Counted from the stretch's first letter, positions 1 to 9,516 are shown. The stretch: DNA of 64,000 nt from Shewanella yunxiaonensis (GCF_018223345.1 NZ_CP073587.1:2974001-3038000), one strand, 5' to 3'. The notes: a model not told the origin generated them from the sequence alone. Numbers and translations: made by a program.

Positions 1-1
1 A

Positions 2-646
2 TTGTGGATTTTGGCGATTTTAGTCGTGGCTCAGGGGATTTATCTGGTCGTTAATCATACACGGCACGACAGCAACGCAAGTATACAACCACCAACAGCA
101 ACGCCTGTTGCAAACCGCCAGTCGGCGACTACTGCCAATCTGCCACCAATCACAGCCACACCAGCGTTAGGCCAGCAACATAGCCTACAATTGACTGTTG
201 CTTCTCAACCCGAACCACAACCTGAAATGATGAGTATTGAAACTGCTGGGGTGATTGATGCTAAACAACTCCAAATGGTATTGGCATCTGAAGATTTCCA
301 TGAGCTCACCGCCAGCTATGCTAATGCTAACAATAAGAGCCTTGAAACCGGCACTTTTGAAAGCCAGCTCAATGCTTATCTGACTCATTCCCCTGTCAGC
401 AATCAGTTGAGCGATTATCAAATCGGCTGTGATGACCGTATCTGTTGGGGCTATATGCGCGCCAGCGACCGAGGCTCTCTGGAAAAGGCTTTAAAGCAAT
501 TTGCTGCCGAAGCGCCATTACACAGTGCCGGTTACTTCACAGCATATGAAGTTGACCAAGCCGATGCCGAATTTGAATATCGCTTTTCTTTTAATGCTGA
601 CCCACACATTACGTCCATAAAAGTAGAAAAGTCTCATAGCCGTTGA
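2..646 (+). CDS. Membrane-anchored hypothetical protein, 5' end cut by window
   Basis: I do not recognise this protein. The reading frame is open from the first bases, so the true start may lie outside the window. What is visible is one hydrophobic segment at the extreme N-terminus (about residues 2-17), then a low-complexity stretch rich in Thr, Ala, Pro and Gln to about residue 75, then a more globular C-terminal part with a Cys pair (CDDRIC). This is the layout of an inner-membrane-anchored periplasmic protein with a flexible linker. The stop is followed by a short gap and the convergent lipoprotein gene. The function is unknown. Confidence 0.6.
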   Translation: MWILAILVVAQGIYLVVNHTRHDSNASIQPPTATPVANRQSATTANLPPITATPALGQQHSLQLTVASQPEPQPEMMSIETAGVIDAKQLQMVLASEDFHELTASYANANNKSLETGTFESQLNAYLTHSPVSNQLSDYQIGCDDRICWGYMRASDRGSLEKALKQFAAEAPLHSAGYFTAYEVDQADAEFEYRFSFNADPHITSIKVEKSHSR

Positions 647-692
647 GTTATACAGCGGTTAAAACAATGGCTGTAGTGCGTCACCTTAAGCG

Positions 693-1958
693 CTATAGCC
701 CCATGCAGTTGGCGTAATAGGTCACCGTCCCGGGCCAGTCAGCAAAAATTGCACTTACGCCGACTTGCTTTGCCAAAACATCAAGCAGCACCATCATGTC
801 ACCATCATGGTTAATCGCGTTGCTGATGGTCTGATAATACCAACCGCCGCCATTCGCTAATGGACCCGAACGTTCAAAGCTCCAGGCAATAATTTTCAAA
901 CCTGCCTTTTTCGCTTCTATCGCATAACGACTAGGTACAATTTTTTTGGCGTCATTCAACGTAACCAGCATCCACATCGCCGGAGCTATGGTGGTAACAC
1001 CTTGCCGTTTCAATTCTGCCATGGTCCATTTCCAGGTCCGAGGCTGCATCGGGTCAAAATCAGGACTGTTGGTCCCCTCATCCAAAAAAATGGCCTGTTT
1101 TCCAAAATCCGGATCCTGTTTTAGCCAGTACAACAGATCATCCAGATTGAATGACTGTGGCAACAACTGTTGAGTTGGAATGCCGGCGACGCGGTAGGCA
1201 TCCACCAATTTTTGCGCGTAATCCTGCTGCGTCATACCATCAAAAGGCATCGGCACCATCGGCTTTTTCAATTCTGGCGATTGTTTTACACCCAATTTTT
1301 TAAAAAGTACGATGGAGTCCTGCAAAGTCATCAAGGTGCCGGTCTGCGCGTAAAGATCAGTACGCCATGATGGCGTTCCCTGAACATACTCTTCTGCGGT
1401 TTGTGCCTTGGGGTTAAAACCGTCCATCTTGCCTTTCAACTGTTTAAACTGCGCCAATGTGATGTCTGACGTACAGCAAACGGCAGCAGCGGGAGCGCCT
1501 GTTTTGCTGTTAGCCGGCGTAAATGGCTGCGAACACTGCATGGCGATATCGGAGTGCAACAGAATGTCGGTGGTATTGGCGAGATCGCACTGACTGTGAC
1601 GACACACCAGCGCTTTATCTTTGGTGAAGGTGACATCGCACTCTAAAGTGCCCGCCCCCATTCGTGCACCAGCGAGATAACCTTCTTTGGTGTGTTCCGG
1701 AAATTGTAATGGAGCGCCACGGTGCGAAATGACAAAGTTACTGCGATAAAACGGTCCAGTACTACATTGTTCCAGCTGACGTTTAAGCTCGCTGGCAGCC
1801 ATATCATCCACCAGATAAAAAGGCCGAACGCCAACTTGCGCCGCGATTCTTGATTCAGCTGTAGTTTGGGTGGATGCAGGAGTGACGCCAGCGCACCCAA
1901 CCAGAAGTAAACCGGATAATGTACCCAGCATTCCACACTTCACTGATAACTTCGTCAT
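693..1958 (-). CDS. Glycerophosphoryl diester phosphodiesterase family lipoprotein
   Basis: The protein begins with a lipoprotein signal peptide whose lipobox LVGC puts the lipidated Cys near residue 22, so it should be membrane anchored and face the periplasm. The GDPD hallmarks follow: HRGAPLQFPEHT and LECDVTFTKDKALVCRH, which supply the catalytic His pair and the acidic metal ligands. The family hydrolyses glycerophosphodiesters to glycerol-3-phosphate and an alcohol. At about 420 residues it is longer than cytoplasmic UgpQ (about 250) and closer to periplasmic GlpQ-like enzymes, with a Cys-rich insertion after the second motif. I chose the ATG at 1958; a TTG two codons upstream is also possible. 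It is transcribed alone. Exact substrate unknown. Confidence 0.85.
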   Translation of the reverse strand: MTKLSVKCGMLGTLSGLLLVGCAGVTPASTQTTAESRIAAQVGVRPFYLVDDMAASELKRQLEQCSTGPFYRSNFVISHRGAPLQFPEHTKEGYLAGARMGAGTLECDVTFTKDKALVCRHSQCDLANTTDILLHSDIAMQCSQPFTPANSKTGAPAAAVCCTSDITLAQFKQLKGKMDGFNPKAQTAEEYVQGTPSWRTDLYAQTGTLMTLQDSIVLFKKLGVKQSPELKKPMVPMPFDGMTQQDYAQKLVDAYRVAGIPTQQLLPQSFNLDDLLYWLKQDPDFGKQAIFLDEGTNSPDFDPMQPRTWKWTMAELKRQGVTTIAPAMWMLVTLNDAKKIVPSRYAIEAKKAGLKIIAWSFERSGPLANGGGWYYQTISNAINHDGDMMVLLDVLAKQVGVSAIFADWPGTVTYYANCMGL

Positions 1959-1964
1959 TATCAA

Positions 1965-2565
1965 CTCATTGTTTTCTTAGTTCTTATTCGAATTGCCAGA
2001 TTACAAAGCTTTGATAATAATTTCGACAGTTTTTACAACAGGAAGAAATTGCACAAGGTTTATCATGCGCTAGGACGGGGTAATGCAGAGACATTGATGA
2101 GTGAGATTCAGTCCGGTTAACTCCTCACCTGACGGTTGAATTGGTAGATTGAATTGCTATTGGACATTTCCTTGTTACGAATGGCGAGGATTTGCTGCTA
2201 ATTCGGATTATTAAATGTATGGTTTGCGGCCTTTTAGAGTGCACTGATTACAAGTGCATATTCCGCCCGATTGTGAACACGGGGGAGCAGCATTTCAGCC
2301 GCCTCAAATTGAAGGCGTTGAGTTAAGTCTGGTATTGAACTAGGGAAACCAAACGTGAATGGGCCTAAGTAGAAAATTCAATGCAAAGCGTTCCATGCCG
2401 CTCAACAAGCGCAAAGTTTAGCTACAGCCCAAAGAGATGCAAGTCACTCTACTGCTCTGCCAATGATGCATGTTCATGCTCACGTTAAGCCTATCTCCAG
2501 TAAAATCTTACATTCCTCACATTTATCACTAAATTCCTTTCTCCTAAATAATCAATAATTGCGTA
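1965..2565. other. Gene-free stretch upstream of the iron-uptake genes
   Basis: About 600 bp with no open frame I would defend on either strand. It holds a small hairpin (TGCACT / AGTGCA arms near 2240-2260) and otherwise unremarkable DNA. The last part is the promoter region of the receptor gene and contains the Fur-like site listed separately. It may be a decayed gene, but no family is recognisable. Confidence 0.5.
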
Positions 2566-2580
2566 TGATAACTATTCTCA
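2566..2580 (+). promoter_or_regulatory. Fur-box-like operator before the siderophore receptor
   Basis: TGATAACTATTCTCA agrees with the 7-1-7 Fur consensus TGATAATnATTATCA at 12 of 14 defined positions. It lies about 45 bp upstream of the receptor start, where Fur-Fe2+ would block transcription in iron-replete cells. Site identity is by eye; the regulatory role is inferred from the receptor downstream. Confidence 0.7.
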
Positions 2581-2626
2581 TTACAATTCGTGACCATGCA
2601 AATCTTTGATGGGGGATCACAAAATA

Positions 2627-4714
2627 ATGTTCAAACTCAATGCCATTACAGCCAGTATTTTGTTAAGTACAACGGCCCTTAGTTTTGTTACTAACGCGGC
2701 CGAAGAAGCCGACGCCGATATTGAACACATCAGCATTACCGGTACCCGTGAGAATCGCGCCAGTTCAGGTGCTACCGGGTTGGTACTGGATATTCAAGAT
2801 ACACCGCAGTCAATTAGCGTAATAAATAACCAAACAATGTCTTTGTTTGGTGCTGACAATATTAATGATGCGTTAGATCTGGTGACCGGTGTCAGTGTTG
2901 AGCGCTGGGAAACCAACCGAACCAATTACCTATCTCGCGGCTTCGAAATCAAAAGTACCCAAATTGATGGTGTGGGATTGCCCAATAGCTGGGGGATTGT
3001 TCAGGGACAAGTCGACACCTATGGTTATGAACGAATTGAAGTTATCCGTGGTGCTAACGGTTTACTTACGGGCGTTGGTAATAGTTCGGGAACCATCAAC
3101 TACATTCGTAAACGCCCAACTAACGAAACACAAGGTGAGGTCGGTGTAAGTGTGGGCTCTTACGCCAATTATCGACTGCAAGCGGATTATTCGACTCCAC
3201 TTACTGATGATAAGTCATGGGCGGCACGAGCAGTGGTTGCTACCGAACAAGGCAATTCTTACCTAAAAGGTTATTCTTCCGATCGTAGTTATCTCTATGG
3301 CACTATTGATGGTCAGTTATCAGACAATAGCAGCATCGCTATTGGGATCTCCCATCAGAAGGACAACACTGATGGCGCCATGTGGGGCGGCCTAACATTA
3401 GTTAACGACGATGGTTCCATGGCTGAGTTTGATGTCAGTGCCTCAACTGCCCAAGATTGGACTTTCTGGAATACCGAAAATACCAACGCCTTCATCGAAT
3501 ATAACTATGTCTTGTCACCAGATTGGCAATTGGCATTAAGTTATAACTACCGTGAAAGCGATGCCGATGCGCGCCTACTATTTGCTTATACCTACACAGG
3601 TCTTACCGAATCAGGTGAAGGTTTAGTTGGCTGGCCAGGTCAGTATCCTAGCGAAGGTCAGGCCGATATTTTTGAAGCGAAAGTCAGTGGCTATTTCAGC
3701 CTGTTTGGTTATGACCATCAGTTACTCGCGGGTGTTTCTCGCGCCAAAAGCACTGACGATGAATACTACTATGAAGTAGATTATTTGGAACCAGCATTTG
3801 GTGATCTCCCAGCTTTCCCTTATGCGATGAATGCGATCCAAGAGCCAACTTGGGGTGACAAACTACTGGACAGCATCACTGAAGATACATTGACTCGCTA
3901 CTTCGTCGCGACGCAGCTAAATTTCGATGCTGTGGCCGTTACCTTAGGCATGAACTTTATTGAATTTGAACGAAGTTCTTCTTCATTACTGACCAAACTC
4001 GATGAATCCGAAGTCAGTCCGTATGCAGGCATTAGCTACCACATCACCCCTAGCATTATGCTGTATACCAGTTACTCAGATATTTATGAGCCGCAGGACT
4101 ACTACGATGTAAATGGTGACTTTTTAGCGCCTACCAAAGGCGAAAACTACGAGGCTGGTTTGAAAACGGATTGGTTTGATAACAAACTCGCTGCCAATTT
4201 TGCCCTATTTAAAGCCAAACAACTTGGCTTAGGTGTTTATGCGGGCCTCAATATGGAAACCGCGCAGTACTACTACGTTGGTGAAGATGTTTATTCTGAA
4301 GGTGCCGAGCTTGACGTCACTGGGAAAATTGACGAGAACACCGTCATCAACTTCGGCGTAACACATACCGAAATCGAAGATGAAAATGGTGCTAAAAGCC
4401 ATGCATGGGTACCAAACACTGTCGTCAACTTCTCATTGGAACATACGCTTACGGCAATGCCTGAAGTTACACTTGGCATGTCAGGCAAATGGCAAAGTGA
4501 AATCTCCCGCATTGAAAGTTACACCGGCTATAAAGTCACTCAAGGAAGTTACGCGAAACTCAATGTGTTTGCTGCGTGGGATGTCTTTGAAAATACGAGC
4601 ATAAAATTGAACATCGACAATATTACCAACGAGAAATATATCACCAGCCTTTGGGAAATTGGTTATTACGGAGCACCACGCGAGTATAAACTGAGCCTCG
4701 ACTACCATTTTTAA
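2627..4714 (+). CDS. TonB-dependent siderophore receptor (FhuE/FpvA type)
   Basis: Outer-membrane receptor that should import a ferric siderophore using TonB-ExbBD energy. After a signal peptide of about 23 residues comes a TonB-box-like IEHISITG, then the plug domain (QDTPQSISVINNQ, ERIEVIRGANGLLTGVGNSSGTINYIRKRPT), then a beta-barrel ending in a C-terminal Phe, as outer-membrane proteins do. There is no N-terminal STN signalling domain, so it is probably a plain transporter rather than a transducer to an anti-sigma factor. The plug wording resembles the coprogen, rhodotorulate and pyoverdine receptors, but the ligand cannot be read from sequence. Of two in-frame starts, the ATG at 2627 is preferred because GGGGG lies about 10 bp upstream and the signal peptide begins there. 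PepSY and small-protein genes follow. Confidence 0.9.
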   Translation: MFKLNAITASILLSTTALSFVTNAAEEADADIEHISITGTRENRASSGATGLVLDIQDTPQSISVINNQTMSLFGADNINDALDLVTGVSVERWETNRTNYLSRGFEIKSTQIDGVGLPNSWGIVQGQVDTYGYERIEVIRGANGLLTGVGNSSGTINYIRKRPTNETQGEVGVSVGSYANYRLQADYSTPLTDDKSWAARAVVATEQGNSYLKGYSSDRSYLYGTIDGQLSDNSSIAIGISHQKDNTDGAMWGGLTLVNDDGSMAEFDVSASTAQDWTFWNTENTNAFIEYNYVLSPDWQLALSYNYRESDADARLLFAYTYTGLTESGEGLVGWPGQYPSEGQADIFEAKVSGYFSLFGYDHQLLAGVSRAKSTDDEYYYEVDYLEPAFGDLPAFPYAMNAIQEPTWGDKLLDSITEDTLTRYFVATQLNFDAVAVTLGMNFIEFERSSSSLLTKLDESEVSPYAGISYHITPSIMLYTSYSDIYEPQDYYDVNGDFLAPTKGENYEAGLKTDWFDNKLAANFALFKAKQLGLGVYAGLNMETAQYYYVGEDVYSEGAELDVTGKIDENTVINFGVTHTEIEDENGAKSHAWVPNTVVNFSLEHTLTAMPEVTLGMSGKWQSEISRIESYTGYKVTQGSYAKLNVFAAWDVFENTSIKLNIDNITNEKYITSLWEIGYYGAPREYKLSLDYHF

Positions 4715-4771
4715 GTCACTACATTAAACAGCGGTCGGCTGACGGCCACTGTTCCTATTACTTGTTATTAT

Positions 4772-4786
4772 TGATAACGTTTCTCA
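4772..4786 (+). promoter_or_regulatory. Second Fur-box-like site, before the PepSY gene
   Basis: TGATAACGTTTCTCA matches the Fur 7-1-7 consensus at 11 of 14 positions and shares both the TGATAAC half and the TCTCA end with the site before the receptor. It lies 42 bp upstream of the PepSY start, so the downstream pair probably has its own iron-repressed promoter as well as read-through. Confidence 0.6.
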
Positions 4787-4827
4787 TTTACATTAGCATC
4801 AACATCGCAAGTGAAAGGGTGTGTAAT

Positions 4828-5976
4828 ATGCGTAAAATTTCGAATCGATTCTGGTATGCATTTCATGGTTGGTGTTCATTACCAATTTGGGTGCTGTTCT
4901 GCTTTATCTGCTTAAGCGGCACCATTGCAGTGTTAAGCCATGAGCTCACTTGGCTCACTAATCCGAATGCGCGTGCCAGTAACCCGCATGATTTGCCTGC
5001 AAAATCAAATGCTGAAGTCGTCGATATTTTCAAAAAAGCGCACCCAAGTGCCGACGTATCCACTGTACTGACCTACGAAGACTATCTCGTTAACGTGGTG
5101 CTATTTAGCGATCACGACCAACCGTTTGCACAGGCCTACGTCAACCAATACAGCGGTGACATTCAAGAAATTAACAGTGGTATCACCTTTATTGGTTTTA
5201 TGCGTTCACTGCATGGTTGGCTGCTATTTCCTTGGCAACAAGGTTACAGCATTGGTTATTACCTAGTTAGCTCAATGGGCTTTGTGATGCTGGGGTCACT
5301 TATCAGTGGCTTAATGATTTATAAGCAGTTTTGGAAAGCGTTTACTGCACCAAAGCTGCGCTTCAACCAAGGGAAAAAGACCTTGCTTAATGATCTGCAC
5401 CGTTTGGCGGGTGTGTGGTCTATCTGGTTTATTTTACTGATGAGCCTCACCGGGCTGTGGTATCTGGTGCAAGGGATTTTGATGCACAACGATATTGAAG
5501 TGGAAGACCATGCGCCATTAACGGCGGTATCTTCGCTGCCTGCACAGCAGCAAGCATTTAAGGTCGATTTGGCACAAGCACTGAAGGCTGCTAATCAGCA
5601 ATTTCATGACTTCAAACCTACCTATGTCATGATGCCAGAACATAATCGCGATAACTTCCATCTCTATGGCAGCGGCAAGGACATTTTCTTTGACCAGTAT
5701 TCATACCAAGTGTCTGTGAATCCCTGGAGCGGTGATGTGGTGCATACAATGTCACCCTCACAAATGAACACTGTCCAAAGCGTTATGCATATTGTCGACC
5801 CGTTGCATTACGGCACTATTGGCGGTATCTGGACCAAAATTATTTGGTTCTTCTTTGGCGCCTTACTCACAGGGATGTCCATCACTGGCTTTTTAATGTG
5901 GCGCCACAAGTTAGTGCAAATTCGTGCCGAAAAAACGGTGGCAAAGCCTGCGGCTGAGTTGAAGGAGAGTTTCTGA
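4828..5976 (+). CDS. PepSY-associated transmembrane protein (iron-regulated)
   Basis: Inner-membrane protein of the PepSY-TM family (PiuB-like), commonly found beside siderophore receptors and thought to take part in iron release or reduction at the inner membrane. Visible features are an N-terminal membrane helix (WVLFCFICLSGTIAVLSH), a PepSY-type periplasmic segment, a central helix pair with HGW and H-R motifs (RSLHGWLLFPWQQ, LHRLAGVWSIWFILL), a second periplasmic PepSY-like part, and a C-terminal helix before a short basic tail. The spaced His residues on helices could bind heme; that is inference. I chose the ATG at 4828, which has AAGGGTG upstream; an upstream in-frame start would add 22 residues across the Fur-like site. 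The next gene overlaps by one base. Confidence 0.85.
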   Translation: MRKISNRFWYAFHGWCSLPIWVLFCFICLSGTIAVLSHELTWLTNPNARASNPHDLPAKSNAEVVDIFKKAHPSADVSTVLTYEDYLVNVVLFSDHDQPFAQAYVNQYSGDIQEINSGITFIGFMRSLHGWLLFPWQQGYSIGYYLVSSMGFVMLGSLISGLMIYKQFWKAFTAPKLRFNQGKKTLLNDLHRLAGVWSIWFILLMSLTGLWYLVQGILMHNDIEVEDHAPLTAVSSLPAQQQAFKVDLAQALKAANQQFHDFKPTYVMMPEHNRDNFHLYGSGKDIFFDQYSYQVSVNPWSGDVVHTMSPSQMNTVQSVMHIVDPLHYGTIGGIWTKIIWFFFGALLTGMSITGFLMWRHKLVQIRAEKTVAKPAAELKESF

Positions 5977-6446
5977 TGGCCCGTCTGACTAACAGCTTTT
6001 GGAATCGTAATAAATTTAAAATCAGTGGCCTGCTGCTTATTTTGCCGGCTTATTTTTTCTATGAGTCTTTGCATCCAACCTTTCCTGATGCGTTGCCAGT
6101 ACAGACTGTTGGCGAGTTTACGCTAGCGCCTATGCCACTCGATTTAAATGCGCCATATCGCCACGACGGCGAATATATCAAAGACTTTATGGTGCTGTTT
6201 CAAAAAGGTGATATCACAGATATCCGCCAAGCCTTTATGAATATTGGCCCCAATGCGCTGTCGGTGGCACAACTGCATGATGGCGATTTAGGTATACTGC
6301 ATGGCTCTCGCTACGGTCAGCACGTGCATGCCTTAACCAATGGCAGTATCAGCAGTGGCGACCGCTTATGGCTTACCATTGAAGACTGGCAAGGTGAAAT
6401 CCGAACTGTCTCATGGCCAGTACCCGACAGCTGGCTGTCGAGCTAA
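5976..6446 (+). CDS. Small membrane-anchored protein of the iron cluster, unknown function
   Basis: 156 residues starting at an ATG that shares one base with the PepSY stop (TGATG), so the two are translationally coupled. One hydrophobic segment lies near residues 17-31 (ISGLLLILPAYFF). The rest is predicted extracytoplasmic and contains His-rich HDGDLGILHGSRYGQHVHALT, possibly metal binding. I do not recognise a named family. Its position as third gene after receptor and PepSY suggests a partner in ferric-siderophore handling, which is inference only. Confidence 0.75.
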   Translation: MARLTNSFWNRNKFKISGLLLILPAYFFYESLHPTFPDALPVQTVGEFTLAPMPLDLNAPYRHDGEYIKDFMVLFQKGDITDIRQAFMNIGPNALSVAQLHDGDLGILHGSRYGQHVHALTNGSISSGDRLWLTIEDWQGEIRTVSWPVPDSWLSS

Positions 6447-6837
6447 CATCCTCTTTGTAAAGAGCTCTTTCTGAGTATTTCGAGGGGTGAATTTCGCCAG
6501 AATTCGCTGATGTATCATTACTAAATACTCAGCTCACAGAGAAAGTTGTTAACAAAAATAAAAGGAATGTGAAGTGGATTACCACAGAGACAATCACAAA
6601 GGTAATGAAACATAATGCCTTCCACATATTAACTTCATGTGCCAGTTCCACTCGCCCCACTAAATTCCATTTTCTGTTTCTCTAGTACACGCTGAAAGAA
6701 GGAATGAGGCAGAAGTTTGTTAGTTCTGGTAGTTCAATTACTAGTTCAGTCAACTTGTAATAAACGTTATGACTGAAGAACTACTTAGAACTCTACGAAA
6801 CTGAATTCTCAGTGACACTTTCCAAGGAGTGAATAAT
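6447..6837. other. Intergenic stretch between convergent operons
   Basis: About 390 bp between the convergent ends of the iron cluster and the two-component/ABC operon. A weak hairpin CTCTTT-GT-AAAGAG at about 6451-6464 followed by T-rich sequence may terminate the iron cluster. I see no supportable gene. Confidence 0.4.
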
Positions 6838-8166
6838 TTAGCCTTCGCTGCCACTGTCATTACAAGGTAGCCAGAATCGAACTTGAAGCCCCCCTTCATC
6901 AAGGTTAGTGATCGCTAATTGCCCCCCATGGTTTTCAATAATTTCCCTACACAATGCTAGTCCAAGTCCGGTACCACCTACCTTAGTGGAATAAAATGGT
7001 AACAAAGCCTGGCTGAGAGCTTCCGGGCTCATACCACTACCGCGATCTGTTACCGTTACCCATTGCCGATGCCGAGTAATCCTGAGTGATAATCGAATAT
7101 CCTGCGCATCAGAACCCGCTTCCGAAGAATTTTTTAATAGATTGAGCAACACTTGCGCCAACTGCCGCATGTCGCCCCATCCCGGATTTTGCGGTAATGA
7201 TTCAATAATCGTAAACGGTTGCAAACCTTGAAGAGTGTTGAGTAATTCCAGCCAATTAAACGGCGTGAGTTGAGGCATTGGCAATCGAGCGAAGTCAGCA
7301 TATTCCTGTAAAAATGTATTGAGATGAGCGCTACGTTCACTGATTGTGTCGAATATCCTGCGCAACATATCTCTATCGATTGTAGTCTCTATCAATAGTT
7401 GTCCGGAATGTGCCATAGAACTAATGGGCGCAAGTGAGTTATTCAACTCATGGCTGATCACACGTATTACTTTTTTCCAAGTCTGGATCTCGGCACGAGT
7501 AAGTTCCTGCGTTAAAGGTTTGAACTGATACAGATGATGCTGTAATCCATTCATACGCATTTCTGCACAACTTAAATGCCAGATCTGTTGTTCCCCTGAC
7601 CTCTCAATTGAAAATACACCATCTTGAGGTTGAGAAAGGATGCTCGAAATGTCGCCACTACTCGCTGCAATATCCGTTAAGTTTCTCCCTTCCAACAGTT
7701 GGCCTTTTGCCAGTAAATGTCTTGCCGCCAGATTGCTAAACAAGACAAAGCCTTGTCCATCAGTTAACACAATCGCCAATGTGGTATTTTGCAGTACCGT
7801 GTCTAAGAGTAATTCACGTTGAAAAATGTGGGTCCGCTGCCGACGCATAGCGTCTGACGCCTGATTAAAACATTTTGCTAACTGGCTTATTTCATCGTGA
7901 CCGGTGACACTGAGAGAGACCGAAAAATCATTATCCTGGAAATTAAGCAGACCGGTGTGAAGCGACTGTAACCCATGATTAAGGCGTTGAGTAACGCTAC
8001 GTCCGACCACTAAGCCAAACAACCCACCAACCAATCCTCCGGTAACTAGACTTAGCAATAACGGCAACTGCCAGAAGAGCAATAACGCCATACAGCCACA
8101 GCCTGCTATTAGCGACAGAACTAATACAGTAGCAAGCTTGCCTTCAAAGCTCAGCCACATACTCAC
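6838..8166 (-). CDS. Membrane sensor histidine kinase (NtrY-like)
   Basis: Sensor kinase expected to phosphorylate the NtrC-like regulator encoded just upstream. Two hydrophobic segments at about residues 10-56 with almost no periplasmic loop suggest that it senses within or near the membrane. HAMP-like sequence follows, then a PAS-like domain (about 115-215), the H-box VISHELNNSLAPISS with phospho-acceptor His near 239, the N-box NLLKNSSEA near 342-350, and the G-boxes DRGSGM and GGTGLGLALC. The length of 442 fits the family. The first codon is GTG, overlapping the regulator stop (GTGA); an ATG two codons on is an alternative. It is the last gene of the operon. Confidence 0.9.
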   Translation of the reverse strand: MSMWLSFEGKLATVLVLSLIAGCGCMALLLFWQLPLLLSLVTGGLVGGLFGLVVGRSVTQRLNHGLQSLHTGLLNFQDNDFSVSLSVTGHDEISQLAKCFNQASDAMRRQRTHIFQRELLLDTVLQNTTLAIVLTDGQGFVLFSNLAARHLLAKGQLLEGRNLTDIAASSGDISSILSQPQDGVFSIERSGEQQIWHLSCAEMRMNGLQHHLYQFKPLTQELTRAEIQTWKKVIRVISHELNNSLAPISSMAHSGQLLIETTIDRDMLRRIFDTISERSAHLNTFLQEYADFARLPMPQLTPFNWLELLNTLQGLQPFTIIESLPQNPGWGDMRQLAQVLLNLLKNSSEAGSDAQDIRLSLRITRHRQWVTVTDRGSGMSPEALSQALLPFYSTKVGGTGLGLALCREIIENHGGQLAITNLDEGGLQVRFWLPCNDSGSEG

Positions 8167-9494
8167 GAGTAGGTTATTCCATATTTATCCATGCGACGGT
8201 ACAACGCTTGACGCGATAAGCCGAGTTGCCGCGCAGCTTCAGCCAATGAGCTAGTCTGTGCGAGCATGTCTCTAATTTGTTGTGCGTCAGGTTCATATAC
8301 CGGACGTGGTGCAGCACCAGGGGCCTTAGGCAGACCTAAATCCGCCACAGCAATACGAGCATCAGGAGCCAACAAAGACGCTCGAGTAAGCGTATTTTGT
8401 AATTCTCTGACATTACCGGGCCAATCGTAATACTCCAGTGCGCGTGCGGCATCCAACGATAACTCACGACCAGCCAGAAAATGTCTTGCCAACGGCAATA
8501 TATCTTCACGACGCTGATTTAGAGCAGGTAATTGGAGTTCAATAACGTTGAGACGATAATACAGGTCTTCTCGAAAACTACCGGCTATAATCGCCGCAGG
8601 CAAATCACTGTTAGTTGCAGAAATCAATCGCACTTCGCAGCGCCGAGTCACCGATGAACCCAACCTTTCAAATTCGCCAGTTTGCAGCACCCGCAGCAAT
8701 TTCATTTGACCGGCTAATGATAGATTTCCAATCTCATCCAAGAACAACGTGCCACCATCAGCAGTTTCAAACCTTCCTATACGTGTTTTATTAAGCCCTG
8801 TGTATGCACCAGATTCAGCACCAAATAATTCAGCTTCAATTAAATCCGACGGCAACGCGCCAGCATTCACACGAATAAAAGCACCTTTATTCACGCTGGA
8901 ATTCCGTTGAATTAATTCGGCGATCTTTTCCTTTCCCGCACCATTAGGTCCGGTGATCAAGATTGGCACATCGGCTCTGGCGACTTGAAGTGCCATTTCT
9001 ACTAACCGCTGCATGATATCCGATTGATAGATAAGCCCTGTCAAATCATATTTTTGAGCGACTTGTTGACGCCGCTGTAATAGGTCTCGTTGCTGTTGTT
9101 TTTGCTGACCAGAAAGCTCCGCTAATTCCAACAAGTTAGTCACGGTAGAGAGCAATTTAGCATCATCCCAAGGCTTCCCTAAATAATCAGCCGCTCCGGC
9201 TTTGACCAGCTCAACGGCAGTTTCCAGTTCTGTCCAGGCCGTAAGCAGAATAATCGGTAAATCAGGGGAGTCTTTACGAATGGCGTAAAATAGCTGTTTA
9301 CCTTCGCTGCCATTTGTTTGGTCACGACTAAAATTCATGTCCTGAATCACCAGTACTACGTCCCCCTGTGCCAACCGTTTGAGTCCAGCAGTAGGCGTGG
9401 CCGCAACATCAGCATTAAAGCCGTTGACGCTCAACAGCAGCGACAGCGCATCACGCACTGCGCTGTTATCATCAATGATTAAAATGGTGTCCAT
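8163..9494 (-). CDS. NtrC-family response regulator with altered GAFTGA loop
   Basis: Three domains are visible. The receiver (1-120) has acidic DD at 8-9, phospho-acceptor Asp52 and Lys107. The AAA+ domain has Walker A GPNGAGKE at about 182-189, Walker B GGTLFLDEIG, and the arginine-finger region REDLYYRLNV. A Fis-type HTH lies at the C-terminus (LAEAARQLGLSRQALYRRM). The loop that contacts sigma-54 reads GAYTGL (about 229-234) instead of GAFTGA; F-to-Y is common but the final A-to-L is not. I checked this codon by codon. It may still activate sigma-54, or it may control by another route. It sits 22 bp downstream of the permease gene and overlaps the kinase gene, so it is probably the operon's own regulator. 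Confidence 0.9.
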   Translation of the reverse strand: MDTILIIDDNSAVRDALSLLLSVNGFNADVAATPTAGLKRLAQGDVVLVIQDMNFSRDQTNGSEGKQLFYAIRKDSPDLPIILLTAWTELETAVELVKAGAADYLGKPWDDAKLLSTVTNLLELAELSGQQKQQQRDLLQRRQQVAQKYDLTGLIYQSDIMQRLVEMALQVARADVPILITGPNGAGKEKIAELIQRNSSVNKGAFIRVNAGALPSDLIEAELFGAESGAYTGLNKTRIGRFETADGGTLFLDEIGNLSLAGQMKLLRVLQTGEFERLGSSVTRRCEVRLISATNSDLPAAIIAGSFREDLYYRLNVIELQLPALNQRREDILPLARHFLAGRELSLDAARALEYYDWPGNVRELQNTLTRASLLAPDARIAVADLGLPKAPGAAPRPVYEPDAQQIRDMLAQTSSLAEAARQLGLSRQALYRRMDKYGITYS

Positions 9495-9516
9495 ACTGCC
9501 CTTTTGTTGTTCAAGG

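Noticed and set aside
4291..4512. Antisense frames inside the receptor and other large genes
   Set aside because: They are shadows of well-supported genes and have no domain.
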